From positions 1-38,228 of the forward strand of contig DJXP01000023.1 in the NCBI GenBank assembly GCA_002449785.1: a stretch of 38,228 nt of DNA, read 5' to 3'. Position numbers and translations under genes: made by a program. Every line of letters begins with the position of its first letter. Within the stretch, counting starts at the first letter, position 1. The stretch comes from Clostridiales bacterium UBA7001. Its GTDB lineage: Bacteria > Bacillota > Clostridia > TANB77 > CAG-508. The notes beneath the pieces are model-generated. The model was not told the DNA's origin. It saw only the letters and a list, made by a program, of their open reading frames with translations, and did not search any database. Shown one piece after another: positions 7,443-14,826 of the stretch.

Positions 7443-8804
7443 TTACAAGAACGTAATCTCCTTTATTTCGCCGTTTTCAACATATATTTTATCTATTAGT
7501 GATAGCCAAAAATGTTTCTTTTCAGCGGTGTCTAGTTTTGAATATATAGTTTCAATGTTTAACTTTAATAGTTGTTCTAAATTTGTGAAATCTTTTTTTA
7601 TCGCAATTGTTTGTGTATTAGATAATTCTTTTATTTCATTTTGATATTTAGTATAGTCTTTCTTATATGTTTCAATATCAATTAAGTCACTTACAAATAA
7701 TTCCTTCAATTTATCTAATTTATGTTTTAAAGCGTTTATTTTTGAAGTATTGTCTACAGTCTTTCGAGCTTTGTTTTCTACTGCACATTTAACAATATAA
7801 TCATTGACTTCCTTTTTTATATTATCTAATAAATGTTTTTCAACATCTTTTTCTCTAATACTATGATTGTTATTACATTTTTTTATACTAGTACCTGGTT
7901 TATATCTATATGAGTTATCGCATATATATCTAACAACAATATTTTTACATCTATAATCTACCTTTTTTGATTGTCTCCAACCACATTCGCTACAATATAG
8001 TAAACCAGAGAAAATGTCTTCGTAAGTATTGGATCTTGTAACAGTTTTTTTCTTTAGAAGAGATTGAACTTTATTCCATAATTCTAAATCGACTATGGCA
8101 GGGATGTAATTATCTATATAAATATCTTTCCTATATAATTTATATTTTCCAATATATGCAGTATCTCTTAAATATTTATCCATAGCATCTCGACCTTTTC
8201 CAGCAAAGTGTTGAATAAAATATGTGTATGTTAATTTTAAATTGCCATTCACCGATATAAAATATTCGTATAAGTTACGAATGTTTTGTGATTGTGATTC
8301 GTTAATAACATATTTCTTGTCTTTTATGTCATATCCGTATTTCTTAGTCCCTGATGTTACTTCGCCTTTTTCTCTTTTATTATTAAAAACGAAATTAATT
8401 CTTTCAGATGTTTTTTCAATTTCTCTTTGTGCAAGTGAAACTTTAAGATTAAACATAAAAGTCCCATCTGCTGTAGATGTATCAATATCGTCTTCGTCAA
8501 TAGCCTTCATTGTGCATTTATTCTGAATAAGCATTTTATTAATCATATTAGCATCTAATACATTCCTTGAAAGACGATCTAGCTTAGTAAACAATATAGT
8601 GTCAAAATCATTCAACCTGTTCAGCATGTTTTGCAAAGCAGGCCTTTTCATAGAGGATGCAGAGATACCTTCATCAATGAAAAACTCACATCTTAATTTG
8701 TTGTCTTTACAATATTTAGTTAAAGCATCTTTTTGAGCATCTATAGAAAATCCAAATTTAACTTGTTCCTCTGTTGACACTCTACAATAACACGCAACTA
8801 ACAT
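7443..8804 (-). CDS. int: Large serine recombinase (phage integrase)
   Basis: A 453-residue recombinase that joins attP to the host attB. The N-terminal resolvase domain (about 1-150) carries the nucleophile Ser10 in CRVSTEEQ and the arginine-rich active-site segment TKLDRLSRN. The recombinase domain follows (about 155-260), then a zinc ribbon (about 270-320, LYCSECGWRQ with later cysteines in YICDN and KKCNNN) and a coiled coil (about 345-400, NALKHKLDKLKELF) of the type that controls directionality. Length and domain order are complete for the family. The start follows AAGGAGGAAATT. It is the last gene of the leftward lysogeny operon. No recombination directionality factor is recognisable by motif. 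Confidence 0.93.
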   Translation of the reverse strand: MLVACYCRVSTEEQVKFGFSIDAQKDALTKYCKDNKLRCEFFIDEGISASSMKRPALQNMLNRLNDFDTILFTKLDRLSRNVLDANMINKMLIQNKCTMKAIDEDDIDTSTADGTFMFNLKVSLAQREIEKTSERINFVFNNKREKGEVTSGTKKYGYDIKDKKYVINESQSQNIRNLYEYFISVNGNLKLTYTYFIQHFAGKGRDAMDKYLRDTAYIGKYKLYRKDIYIDNYIPAIVDLELWNKVQSLLKKKTVTRSNTYEDIFSGLLYCSECGWRQSKKVDYRCKNIVVRYICDNSYRYKPGTSIKKCNNNHSIREKDVEKHLLDNIKKEVNDYIVKCAVENKARKTVDNTSKINALKHKLDKLKELFVSDLIDIETYKKDYTKYQNEIKELSNTQTIAIKKDFTNLEQLLKLNIETIYSKLDTAEKKHFWLSLIDKIYVENGEIKEITFL

Positions 8805-8821
8805 AATTTCCTCCTTGTATA

Positions 8822-8848
8822 AAAATAGATAAGTATTGCTACTTATCT
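8822..8848 (-). terminator. Terminator between the Ltp-like gene and int (minus strand)
   Basis: AGATAAGTA (8827-8835) and TACTTATCT (8840-8848) form a perfect 9-bp stem with a 4-base loop. On the minus strand it is followed by ATTTTTAT. It would partly terminate the repressor/exclusion transcript before integrase. Confidence 0.65.
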
Positions 8849-8880
8849 TTAGTTAATATATATTTTTTCTTTTATCACAT

Positions 8881-9780
8881 TTAATACTCAACTGCACTAG
8901 CACCGTATTCTGCCTGCGATTGTGAAAAACCCTCATATTTAAGTTGTTCAACTAATTCACTTTTAGAGAATGACATTATACTTATATATGATTTTGCAGA
9001 TTTTGCTGCTTGTTCATTCCAATCGGCTCCACAATTGTCAACTCCATATCTTGCTTGTTCAGATGTAAAACCTTCGTACTCTAATTGTTCAATTAAGCTT
9101 TGGTATGAAAATGGAGAACTTCGTAAATAACTTTTTGCAGATTTTAAGGCTTGTTCGTTCCAATCAGCATTACAATTATTAACAGCATAAATTGCATCTT
9201 GGTTCGAGTATCCTTCGTACTCTAATTGTTCAATTAACCCCTGATATGAAAAAGGCATGTTTTTTAAATAATTTTTTGCACTTGTGAGTGCATTTTTTTC
9301 TCCGACTGTAATATTGCTCGCTGTTACCTGTGGAGGCGTAGTAATTACTTCTTTAGATTGTGAATTATTTTTCACTTCAGGTTCTGAAGACGCAGAACCT
9401 GTATTTTTATTCGTAACTGTATTTGCTTCAGTAGAAGAAGTTGTATTATTTGAGGTTGTGGTTGTAGATGATGTAGAGTTAACAGAAGTATTAGACGTAT
9501 TGCCTTTGACGTCACTACTATTATTATCACTATCATTTTTTACATTGGTATGAATAACTTCGGCATAGAGTTCATCGTTATTTATATTTTCAGGTTCCTC
9601 GGTTGAATTGTTATCTGATTTTATATCTGCAACTATATTTTCAACAGTTGAATTTTGTGTGTTTGAATTTTCTGATATTTTTGATTCATTTTTTATATTT
9701 CCAAAAACGAAAGCTAAACAAATAACTATAACAATTACTGCAAAAATAAGTATACTAATATATACTTTTTTCTTCTCCAT
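8881..9780 (-). CDS. Ltp-like superinfection-exclusion surface protein
   Basis: A 299-residue protein with a basic N-terminus and one strong membrane segment (about 6-26, VYISILIFAVIVIVICLAFVF). A long Ser/Thr/Asn/Glu-rich stalk follows (about 30-165), then three tandem repeats of about 45 residues with SAK-YL, FSYQ-LIEQLEYEG and N-C-ADWNEQA. These are the repeats of the Ltp family; Ltp of Streptococcus thermophilus phage TP-J34 blocks DNA injection by superinfecting phages. No lipobox is evident (VIVIC lacks a small residue before Cys), so it is probably anchored by its N-terminal helix rather than by lipid. It lies 12 bases after the repressor gene, consistent with expression in the lysogen. 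Confidence 0.85.
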   Translation of the reverse strand: MEKKKVYISILIFAVIVIVICLAFVFGNIKNESKISENSNTQNSTVENIVADIKSDNNSTEEPENINNDELYAEVIHTNVKNDSDNNSSDVKGNTSNTSVNSTSSTTTTSNNTTSSTEANTVTNKNTGSASSEPEVKNNSQSKEVITTPPQVTASNITVGEKNALTSAKNYLKNMPFSYQGLIEQLEYEGYSNQDAIYAVNNCNADWNEQALKSAKSYLRSSPFSYQSLIEQLEYEGFTSEQARYGVDNCGADWNEQAAKSAKSYISIMSFSKSELVEQLKYEGFSQSQAEYGASAVEY

Positions 9781-9792
9781 AGCAATTCCTCC

Positions 9793-10404
9793 TTATATTT
9801 TTCCTTGGTAAGAAACAACTTTTCCAACAATTTTAATTGATATATTTTTGGGATTATATATCTGAACAACATGTTCTGGATTTGTTGACATAGGATATAG
9901 ACGGACAAAACCATCTTCATCAAATCTATATTTTTTAACCGTTGCATCTTGTCCATCAACTAAAATTACACCTATTTCATCATTTTCCAACTCATCTTGT
10001 TTTTGTACTAATACAATATCTCCATCTGCAAACTTTATATTCATACTATCTCCATTCACTCTTAAATAGAAATAGTCAAATCCTTTCTTTATATATGAAG
10101 ATGGAGCAAATTCATAGCCTTCTATATTTTCAGTAGCTAATAATGGTAATCCTGCTGAGATTTTCCCTAAAACAGGAACACTAATAGGACTATCTGCTAT
10201 AGGAAATACATTAGATTCATCTATTCCTAACAGATAATCAGTAGTTACATTATAATGATTTGCTATTTTTTTAATAATTTCTGGAGACATTTTCCTTTTT
10301 CCTGTTTCGTAATTACCTATTGCTCTACCAGAAACGCCAACTATTTTTCCTAGGTCTTCTTGTAGCTCATCATGCTTAATTCTTAAATCTTTTACTCTAT
10401 TCAT
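9793..10404 (-). CDS. LexA/CI-type repressor with S24 autocleavage domain
   Basis: A 203-residue repressor that maintains lysogeny. Residues 1-60 are an XRE helix-turn-helix (DLGKIVGVSGRAIGNYETGKR). Residues about 75-203 are an S24 peptidase domain: the cleavage site is Ala84-Gly85 in GKISAGLPL, the catalytic serine is Ser120 in NGDSMN, and the lysine is Lys157 in ATVKKY. All elements for RecA-stimulated self-cleavage are present, so induction by the SOS response is expected. Its own promoter (10427-10455) carries a GAAC-N5-GTTC operator in the spacer, indicating autoregulation. Confidence 0.92.
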   Translation of the reverse strand: MNRVKDLRIKHDELQEDLGKIVGVSGRAIGNYETGKRKMSPEIIKKIANHYNVTTDYLLGIDESNVFPIADSPISVPVLGKISAGLPLLATENIEGYEFAPSSYIKKGFDYFYLRVNGDSMNIKFADGDIVLVQKQDELENDEIGVILVDGQDATVKKYRFDEDGFVRLYPMSTNPEHVVQIYNPKNISIKIVGKVVSYQGKI

Positions 10405-10426
10405 ATGTTTTACCTCTCATATGTTA

Positions 10427-10455
10427 ATTATAGAACAAAAGGTTCTTTTTGTAAA
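10427..10455 (-). promoter_or_regulatory. Promoter of the lysogeny operon (PRM-like)
   Basis: On the minus strand, TTTACA (10455-10450) and TATAAT (10432-10427) have a 17-base spacer. The spacer contains the operator GAAC-CTTTT-GTTC (10433-10445), so bound repressor would overlap RNA polymerase. Confidence 0.75.
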
Positions 10456-10472
10456 GAGATTTTAAAAAAAGT

Positions 10473-10491
10473 TTCTTACAGTCTGTAAGAA
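10473..10491. repeat. Perfect 19-base palindrome in the control region
   Basis: TTCTTACAG-T-CTGTAAGAA is a perfect dyad unrelated in sequence to the GAAC/GTTC operators, midway between the divergent promoters. It is probably a binding site for another regulator, host or phage. Confidence 0.6.
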
Positions 10492-10526
10492 TAGAACGAT
10501 TTGTTCAAAATAATTTTAAAAAAGTG

Positions 10527-10555
10527 TTGACAAGGAACAAAATGAAGTATATAAT
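10527..10555 (+). promoter_or_regulatory. Early rightward promoter (PR-like)
   Basis: TTGACA (10527-10532) and TATAAT (10550-10555) with an ideal 17-base spacer drive the Cro-like gene and the early operon. Repressor half-sites or sites lie in the spacer and just downstream. Confidence 0.9.
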
Positions 10556-10602
10556 GCAATCAATAAAGAACAAAACGTTCGCGAAGAAAGGAGGTAAGAT
10601 AA

Positions 10603-10818
10603 TTGAAAGAGCTAAGAATTAAGGCGAAGTTGACTCAAGAGCAAGCTTCAAAAATAACTGGTTTATCAGTTAAATTTATTTCAGAAGTAGAAAATGGTAG
10701 AAGAAATCCTAGCGATAAAACAAAAATAAAATTTGCTAAAGCTTATAGGGTAAAGCCAGTCGAAATTTATTTGGCTTGTCAACGAACAAAATGTTCGAAA
10801 AAGAAAGAAAGGAAGTGA
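10603..10818 (+). CDS. Cro-like XRE-family regulator
   Basis: A 71-residue DNA-binding protein made almost entirely of an XRE helix-turn-helix (residues about 3-55: LTQEQASKITGLSVKFISEVENGRRNPS, in parts). It starts with TTG 10603, placed 7-10 bases after AAAGGAGG. It is divergent from the CI-type repressor, so it probably acts as the lytic-side switch protein by binding the same operators. A further exact operator copy (10784-10796) lies inside the 3' end of this gene. Confidence 0.85.
   Translation: MKELRIKAKLTQEQASKITGLSVKFISEVENGRRNPSDKTKIKFAKAYRVKPVEIYLACQRTKCSKKKERK
10784..10796. promoter_or_regulatory. Intragenic operator copy inside the Cro-like gene
   Basis: GAAC-AAAAT-GTTC exactly matches the operator consensus, 204 bases downstream of the main cluster and within codons for the C-terminal residues. 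It could permit DNA looping or a roadblock to early transcription. Confidence 0.6.
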
Positions 10819-10823
10819 ATTAA

Positions 10824-10916
10824 ATGGATATTGAAAAAATATGGAAAGCATTAATAGAGGTTTTAGAACAAAAGTACAATCAAAAAATTAAGATTGTAGA
10901 AATTACAAAGATATAG
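10824..10916 (+). CDS. Very small hypothetical protein
   Basis: A 30-residue frame with a good AAAGGAAG ribosome binding site, beginning MDIEKIWKALIEVLEQKYNQ and ending in a short beta-like KIKIVEI segment. It fits tightly between the Cro-like gene and the next gene in the early operon. No function can be assigned. Confidence 0.55.
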   Translation: MDIEKIWKALIEVLEQKYNQKIKIVEITKI

Positions 10917-10934
10917 AAAGGAGATGAACAAAAG

Positions 10935-11216
10935 ATGACAGAGAGACAATTAATAATGAGTTATATAATAACATTTTTATTTTCATTAGCAGCAATATAT
11001 TTTATGCACGAAATTATCGTGAGAATAAGAAATAAGACGCAAAAAAGGACAAGACAACAAGCGAGTCACATGAGAATAGATTTAAGGAAAATAGTGGCAA
11101 ATTATGACAAATTTATAGAAACAAACACAAAGAATATGTATTTATTCGAGAAGAAAGAATTTATAAAGAATATTAATTCTGAATTATATAGCATGATTTT
11201 GAAAGGGGTGAGATAG
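10935..11216 (+). CDS. Small membrane protein of the early operon
   Basis: A 93-residue protein with one N-terminal membrane helix (about 8-27, IMSYIITFLFSLAAIYFM) and a basic cytoplasmic part (RIRNKTQKRTRQQ) with an amphipathic helical C-terminus. AAAGGAG (10917-10923) lies upstream. It is next to the following gene with a 1-base gap. No family is recognised. Confidence 0.65.
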   Translation: MTERQLIMSYIITFLFSLAAIYFMHEIIVRIRNKTQKRTRQQASHMRIDLRKIVANYDKFIETNTKNMYLFEKKEFIKNINSELYSMILKGVR

Positions 11217-11217
11217 A

Positions 11218-11442
11218 ATGGATAGGTTTCAAGAAATTTTTGAAGAAATGCAATTAGCAGTATTAGATGTACTTAACAACATGACAGTTTTACTAAATTC
11301 AGAAAAAAGAACATCTGATGAAAAAGTAGAAATACTAAGACTATATGTAAAAGAACAAACTTCAATATTATGTTCAGATTTATCAATACATAATGATTCA
11401 GACAAAATAATAGAACTAGACAGCGACCAAACTGAAAACTAG
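11218..11442 (+). CDS. Small hypothetical early protein
   Basis: A 74-residue acidic, all-helical protein (MDRFQEIFEEMQLAVLDVL) preceded by GGGGTGAG. It has no membrane segment and no recognisable motif. It probably belongs to the same transcript as its neighbours. Confidence 0.65.
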   Translation: MDRFQEIFEEMQLAVLDVLNNMTVLLNSEKRTSDEKVEILRLYVKEQTSILCSDLSIHNDSDKIIELDSDQTEN

Positions 11443-11470
11443 TTCTACTCAAAGAAAATAAATAAATATT

Positions 11471-11498
11471 TTCAATATTATATTAACATAATGTTGAA
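11471..11498. repeat. 11-bp inverted repeat in an intergenic gap
   Basis: TTCAATATTAT (11471-11481) pairs with ATAATGTTGAA (11488-11498), with one G-T pair, across six bases. It lies in the 73-base gap before the HNH gene. With no T-run it is more likely an operator or RNA structure than a terminator. Confidence 0.45.
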
Positions 11499-11515
11499 GA
11501 ATAGTCAAGAAAGAA

Positions 11516-11974
11516 ATGATTATGAATTGTATTAATTTTAGAATAAAAACAAAAAAATATAAAAAATATTTATTTTGTAATTATCAAAAAAAGAAAATTA
11601 CCTTTGACGATTGCAAGCATTGTGAATATAAGCAATACAAAGAAATAAAAAAGATAAAAGGAAAAAAACATAAACAAACTAAAAAAACAGAAATTTCTAA
11701 AGCTGTAAAGATGGCTGTATGGAATAGGGATAAACATAAGTGTATATTCTGTGGAAAACTATTGCCATGGAATTATGCAAATGCACATTATATTCCACGT
11801 TCAGCTGGGGGATTAGGAATAGAAGAAAACATTTTTACAGCTTGCGAGAATTGCCATAGAGAACAAGATAACGGTTTGAATAGTAAATTATATACTGACA
11901 AAGCAAAAAACTATTTAATGACGTGTTATGGTTCAAATTGGGATATAAAAAATTTGATTTATAAAAAATATTAA
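11516..11974 (+). CDS. HNH endonuclease
   Basis: A 152-residue protein. A lysine-rich N-terminal region with a cysteine pair (CKHCEY) precedes an HNH nuclease domain (about 65-130): AVWNRDKHKCIFCG, then NAHYIPRSAGG with the HNH histidine, then ENIFTACENCHREQDNG carrying the second zinc cysteines and the catalytic His. Such enzymes may be free-standing homing nucleases or DNA-processing enzymes in phage replication modules. AAGAAAG precedes the start at 11516; ATG 11522 is an alternative. It is the first of three homing-type nuclease genes in the genome. Confidence 0.85.
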   Translation: MIMNCINFRIKTKKYKKYLFCNYQKKKITFDDCKHCEYKQYKEIKKIKGKKHKQTKKTEISKAVKMAVWNRDKHKCIFCGKLLPWNYANAHYIPRSAGGLGIEENIFTACENCHREQDNGLNSKLYTDKAKNYLMTCYGSNWDIKNLIYKKY

Positions 11975-11993
11975 ACAAAAGAAGGAGGAGATT

Positions 11994-12704
11994 ATGATAC
12001 ATAACAATAATTATGTTGCGATTCATGGATTTATGATTAATGAATTGCATCTAAAGGGAAATGAACTAATTGTTTATGCTATTATATATGGTTTTTCTCA
12101 AACACAAAATCAAAGATATACAGGAAGTCTAAAGTACATAATGGATTGGCTAAATACCAAGAGCAAACAAACAGCTATAAATTGTTTAAATAGTTTACTT
12201 GAAAAGAAATATATAAACAAAGAAGTTCATTACATTAATAATGTTAAATATTGCTCATATGGGGTGGTCCAAAATTTAGACCACCAGTCCAAAAATTGTA
12301 ACGAGGGTAGTCCAAAAATTGGACCTAATAATATATATAATAATATAAAAGAAAAAGAAGAAGAAAAAGATGATAAAAATCCATTTGAATTTTATCAAAA
12401 TAATTTTGGATTAATGAGTTCTTATACAGCATTAAATATGAACACATATTTAGAAGACGGATTAACAGGTGAATTAATCATCGAAGCTATGAAAGATGCA
12501 ATAGATAATAATGCAAAAACATGGGCATATGTTAAAAAAATTCTAAATAATTGTTTAGAGCAAAACATAAAAACAGCAGAACAATATAAGGCTGCTCAGG
12601 TTGAATATAGAAACAAAAAGACTAACAAAACAACAACTAAAAAACAAGAAGTAACATATAATTCAGATTTTAGTGAGTATGATGAATATGCAAGAAGAAA
12701 ATAA
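11994..12704 (+). CDS. Replication initiator (HTH/DnaD-type)
   Basis: A 236-residue protein preceded by GAAGGAGGAG. Residues 1-105 form a winged-helix initiator domain (NELHLKGNELIVYAIIYGFSQ and TKQTAINCLNSLLEKKYI-type segments). A charged linker and a DnaD-like C-terminal domain follow (about 125-210, FEFYQNNFG and DAIDNNAKTWAYVKKILNNC). This architecture is that of phage replisome organisers, which bind iterons inside their own gene and load the helicase encoded next door. Iterons and an AT-rich run are present in the linker-coding DNA (12261-12350). Its end overlaps the DnaB start. Confidence 0.82.
   Translation: MIHNNNYVAIHGFMINELHLKGNELIVYAIIYGFSQTQNQRYTGSLKYIMDWLNTKSKQTAINCLNSLLEKKYINKEVHYINNVKYCSYGVVQNLDHQSKNCNEGSPKIGPNNIYNNIKEKEEEKDDKNPFEFYQNNFGLMSSYTALNMNTYLEDGLTGELIIEAMKDAIDNNAKTWAYVKKILNNCLEQNIKTAEQYKAAQVEYRNKKTNKTTTKKQEVTYNSDFSEYDEYARRK
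12261..12350. other. Candidate replication origin: iterons plus AT-rich tract
   Basis: Three similar repeats, GGTCCAAAATTTA (12266), AGTCCAAAAATTGT (12286) and AGTCCAAAAATTGG (12309), are spaced 20 and 23 bases. The first sits in a perfect dyad GGTGGTC/GACCACC (12263-12285). They are followed by an all A/T run (about 12326-12350) suited to DNA unwinding. The position inside the initiator gene matches many Firmicutes phages. Confidence 0.65.
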
Positions 12705-14005
12705 ATTATATTCAGAGGAAGTAGAACAAAATATATTAGGTTGTATGTTAGTTTTTGATGAATGTGTAAGATACACAAAAGAAATAGACGAAAATGATTT
12801 TTATATAGTAATAAACAAAAAAATATTCAAAGCAATAAAAGAATTAGAAGAAAAAGATGATCCAATAGAAATAATAAGTGTAAAAGAAATATTAAAAAGT
12901 AAAGATTTCGAGGATAAGAAAATTTTATCATATTTAGTTAAAATCACAGAAAATGTTTATACATCTACAAATATAGAATATTACATATCCAAACTAAAAA
13001 ATTATAGCATAAGAAGAAATATTGTAAAAGAAGCACAAAAGACGATAAGCAATATGTATGAACTAAATTCTGAAGTTGAGGCGGAGGAAATAAAAAAGGA
13101 TGTTGTACAAGTATTTTCAAATATAAAAATAAATGGAAAGTTTTACGATAAAGATTGCGACATGGTCAGTGTAATGACTGAAACAATTGAGGACATAGAT
13201 AACAAATATCAGAAAAGAGATGATTACAAATATCATACAGGATTTTTTGATTTAGACACAGCAACAGACGGATTACATGAGCAAGAATTAACATTAATTG
13301 CAGCAAGACCACGGATTAGGAAAAACAGCATTAGCATTAAATATAGCTGAAAACATTTCAAAAAAAGGAATATGTACATATTTTGTTTCATTAGAAATGT
13401 CAAAGAAACAATTAGGGAACAGAATGGTTTCAAGTAAAACTGGAATAGATTCGCATAAATTGAGAAGTGGTTGGATTGGAAAAGATGAATTTGATGCAAT
13501 TGGTATTGCTAGTACAGAATTAGCAAATTTAAAAATGATAGTAGATGACAAAAGTAAAACTATACAAGAGATTGAGCTGAAAGCATGTCAATTAAAAGAA
13601 AAAAAGAATGTTGGACTGATAATTGTTGATTATTTACAACTACTAAAGAGCAAAAACAAATATAGCATTAGAGAGCAAGAGGTAGCTGAGATAAGTAGAA
13701 AATTGAAATTATTATCAAAAGATTTAGAAATACCAATCATAGCTTTATGTCAGCTGAACAGAGAAAGTTTGAAAAAAACAAGACCAACAAATGCGGATCT
13801 ACGAGAAAGTGGAAGCTTGGAGCAAGATGCAGATAATATCATATTTATTTATGCAGATGATTCGGCAATGATTGATTCAGAAGGAAAGCCAAAGAAAGTA
13901 ATTGAAACAGAATTAATAATATCAAAGCAAAGAAATGGACCTACAGGAACTATTAAAGTTTTATTCGATAAAAAGACTATGACATATAGAAATATTATCA
14001 GATAA
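12679..14005 (+). CDS. dnaB: DnaB-type replicative helicase, expressed by +1 frameshift at CGG
   Basis: Frame 0 begins near ATG 12679 (other in-frame starts GTG 12673, ATG 12682, ATG 12688) with the typical LYSEEVEQNILGCML N-terminal domain. It runs to GLHEQELTLIAARP at the Walker A loop, then CGG (13312) and a stop 12 codons later. Skipping the C continues as GLGKTALALN, exactly completing the Walker A motif ARPGLGKT. The rest is canonical: Walker B VGLIIVDYLQLL, motif H3 IPIIALCQLNRE, RESGSLEQDADNIIFIYAD, and the terminal KQRNGPTG. The joined product is about 441 residues, the normal DnaB length. Frame 0 alone gives only the N-terminal domain without ATPase activity. It unwinds the fork during phage replication. 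Confidence 0.9.
13306..13315 (+). other. +1 frameshift site (AGA CCA CGG A) in dnaB
   Basis: Codons AGA CCA are followed by in-frame CGG and A. Omitting the C gives GGA, the first glycine after ARP in Walker A. The 11-mer AAGACCACGGA recurs exactly at the TerL shift site. Confidence 0.8.
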
Positions 14006-14014
14006 GGAGGACCA

Positions 14015-14131
14015 ATGGAAGTAATAACGGAAGAAAAATTTAGAGTGCTAACAGAAGCGGAAAAATGCAGAATAATAGTAAAAATATTAAAAGGCGAGTT
14101 GATTTACAAAAGGAGTGATGTTAATGAATGA
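14015..14131 (+). CDS. Very small hypothetical protein
   Basis: A 38-residue frame with AAGGAGG eight bases upstream, starting MEVITEEKFRVLTEAEKCR and likely helical. Its 3' end overlaps the start of the following gene by 8 bases, suggesting translational coupling. No function is recognised. Confidence 0.55.
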   Translation: MEVITEEKFRVLTEAEKCRIIVKILKGELIYKRSDVNE

Positions 14132-14408
14132 AATCACTAGAGAAACAAGACAGCTAAGTTTTCAAGATATAAATAAAAACGAGAAAAAAAGATATGAGCA
14201 AATATTTAATATTTTAAAAGGTAAAGAAATGACAGCGAAAGAGGTGGCAGTTGAAATGTGTAAATGAGGATTTACAGATAGTACAGATAGAAATTACAGT
14301 CAACCAAGATTATATGAGTTAGTAAAAATGAATTATGTTGAAATAGTTGGAAAAAAAGTTTGTGAATATACAAATAAGAAAGTGTCTGTATATAAATTGA
14401 AAAAATAA
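14124..14408 (+). pseudogene. Small winged-helix-type protein interrupted by in-frame TGA
   Basis: From ATG 14124, preceded by AAAGGAG, the frame reads MNEITRETRQLSFQDIN and reaches EVAVEMCK. It then meets TGA (14265-14267) at codon 48 and continues in the same frame as GFTDSTDRNYSQPRLYELV and VGKKVCEYTNKKVSVYKL to TAA at 14406. Phage homologues of this type are uninterrupted, with a helical N-half and an R-N-x-x-x-P-R-L-x-E-L motif, and the C-half is well preserved. TGA is an ordinary stop in other genes here (for example the endolysin), so this is either a recent nonsense mutation or a readthrough site. Whichever it is, the downstream frame still looks coding. Confidence 0.65.
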
Positions 14409-14422
14409 GGAGTTAGATACAA

Positions 14423-14608
14423 ATGAAAATATATGGAATATACGATACGAAAAATAAAGAGCAGTGTGTACGAGTGGGAACATTGCAAGAGATACTAAAA
14501 TATTTTGGTATACAAGTGCCAGTAAAGAGTTTAAATAGAGCATTACATTATATTAGTAATAGATATGAATTAGTTTATTTATTTGATGAAAACGAAGGAG
14601 GAATATAA
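14423..14608 (+). CDS. Small hypothetical protein
   Basis: A 61-residue protein with ATAAGGAG upstream. It begins MKIYGIYDTKNKEQCVRVGTL and seems to be a beta-strand pair followed by helices, resembling small phage proteins that carry a YDNK-x-EQCV-like start. Only 2 bases separate it from the next gene, so it is one operon unit. The function is unknown. Confidence 0.65.
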   Translation: MKIYGIYDTKNKEQCVRVGTLQEILKYFGIQVPVKSLNRALHYISNRYELVYLFDENEGGI

Positions 14609-14610
14609 AT

Positions 14611-14826
14611 ATGTGTAAAAATTATAGTTTGGATTGCAAGTGCGAAGAAATGGGATGTGAAGGGTGTGCATACTATGAAAAACCAGTCGCTAAAAAAGAT
14701 ATTGCATATTGCATGAATGAAAAATGTGCAACAAAAGAAGAATGTGATAGATATTATGAGCATTATAGATATGACAACATAAGAGAACATGAATTTTTTA
14801 TGAAATGTGAGGAGTATCAAGGATGA
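14611..14826 (+). CDS. Cysteine-rich small protein, probably zinc-binding
   Basis: A 71-residue protein with nine or more cysteines, including C-x-C, C-x-x-C (MGCEGC) and a later C-x4-C / C-x5-C set, suggesting metal-binding knuckles. Ribosome binding site GAAGGAGG lies inside the end of the preceding gene. Its stop overlaps the next start (ATGA). No family is recognised. Confidence 0.65.
   Translation: MCKNYSLDCKCEEMGCEGCAYYEKPVAKKDIAYCMNEKCATKEECDRYYEHYRYDNIREHEFFMKCEEYQG

Larger units (their letters stand above)
10433..10580. promoter_or_regulatory. Repressor/Cro operators, GAAC-N5-GTTC
   Basis: Three exact copies of the dyad GAAC-N5-GTTC lie at 10433-10445, 10494-10506 and 10568-10580, plus a degenerate half-site (GAACAAAAT) at 10535-10543 inside the rightward promoter spacer. 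They overlap the leftward promoter, the intergenic centre and the rightward transcript start region, as in a lambda-like switch. The 5-base gap distinguishes them from the Bacillus LexA box, which has 4. Confidence 0.75.

Noticed and set aside
13309..13314. CGG insertions as Dcm-type (CCWGG) basecalling errors
   Set aside because: Without the C, dnaB and terL would read CCAGG, a motif prone to such errors, but the other three sites (GCTGGT, AAAGGT, ATGGGA) would not. Intact CCTGG sites at 7894, 16715 and 30127 show no indel. It cannot be excluded without reads.
13233..13551. Minus-strand frames over the dnaB shift site
   Set aside because: They are antisense shadows without ribosome binding sites or motifs.
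14265..14267. TGA reassigned to a sense codon throughout the genome
   Set aside because: TGA ends several intact genes (for example the endolysin at 5831 and the gene ending 14826), and tryptophan is encoded by TGG everywhere.
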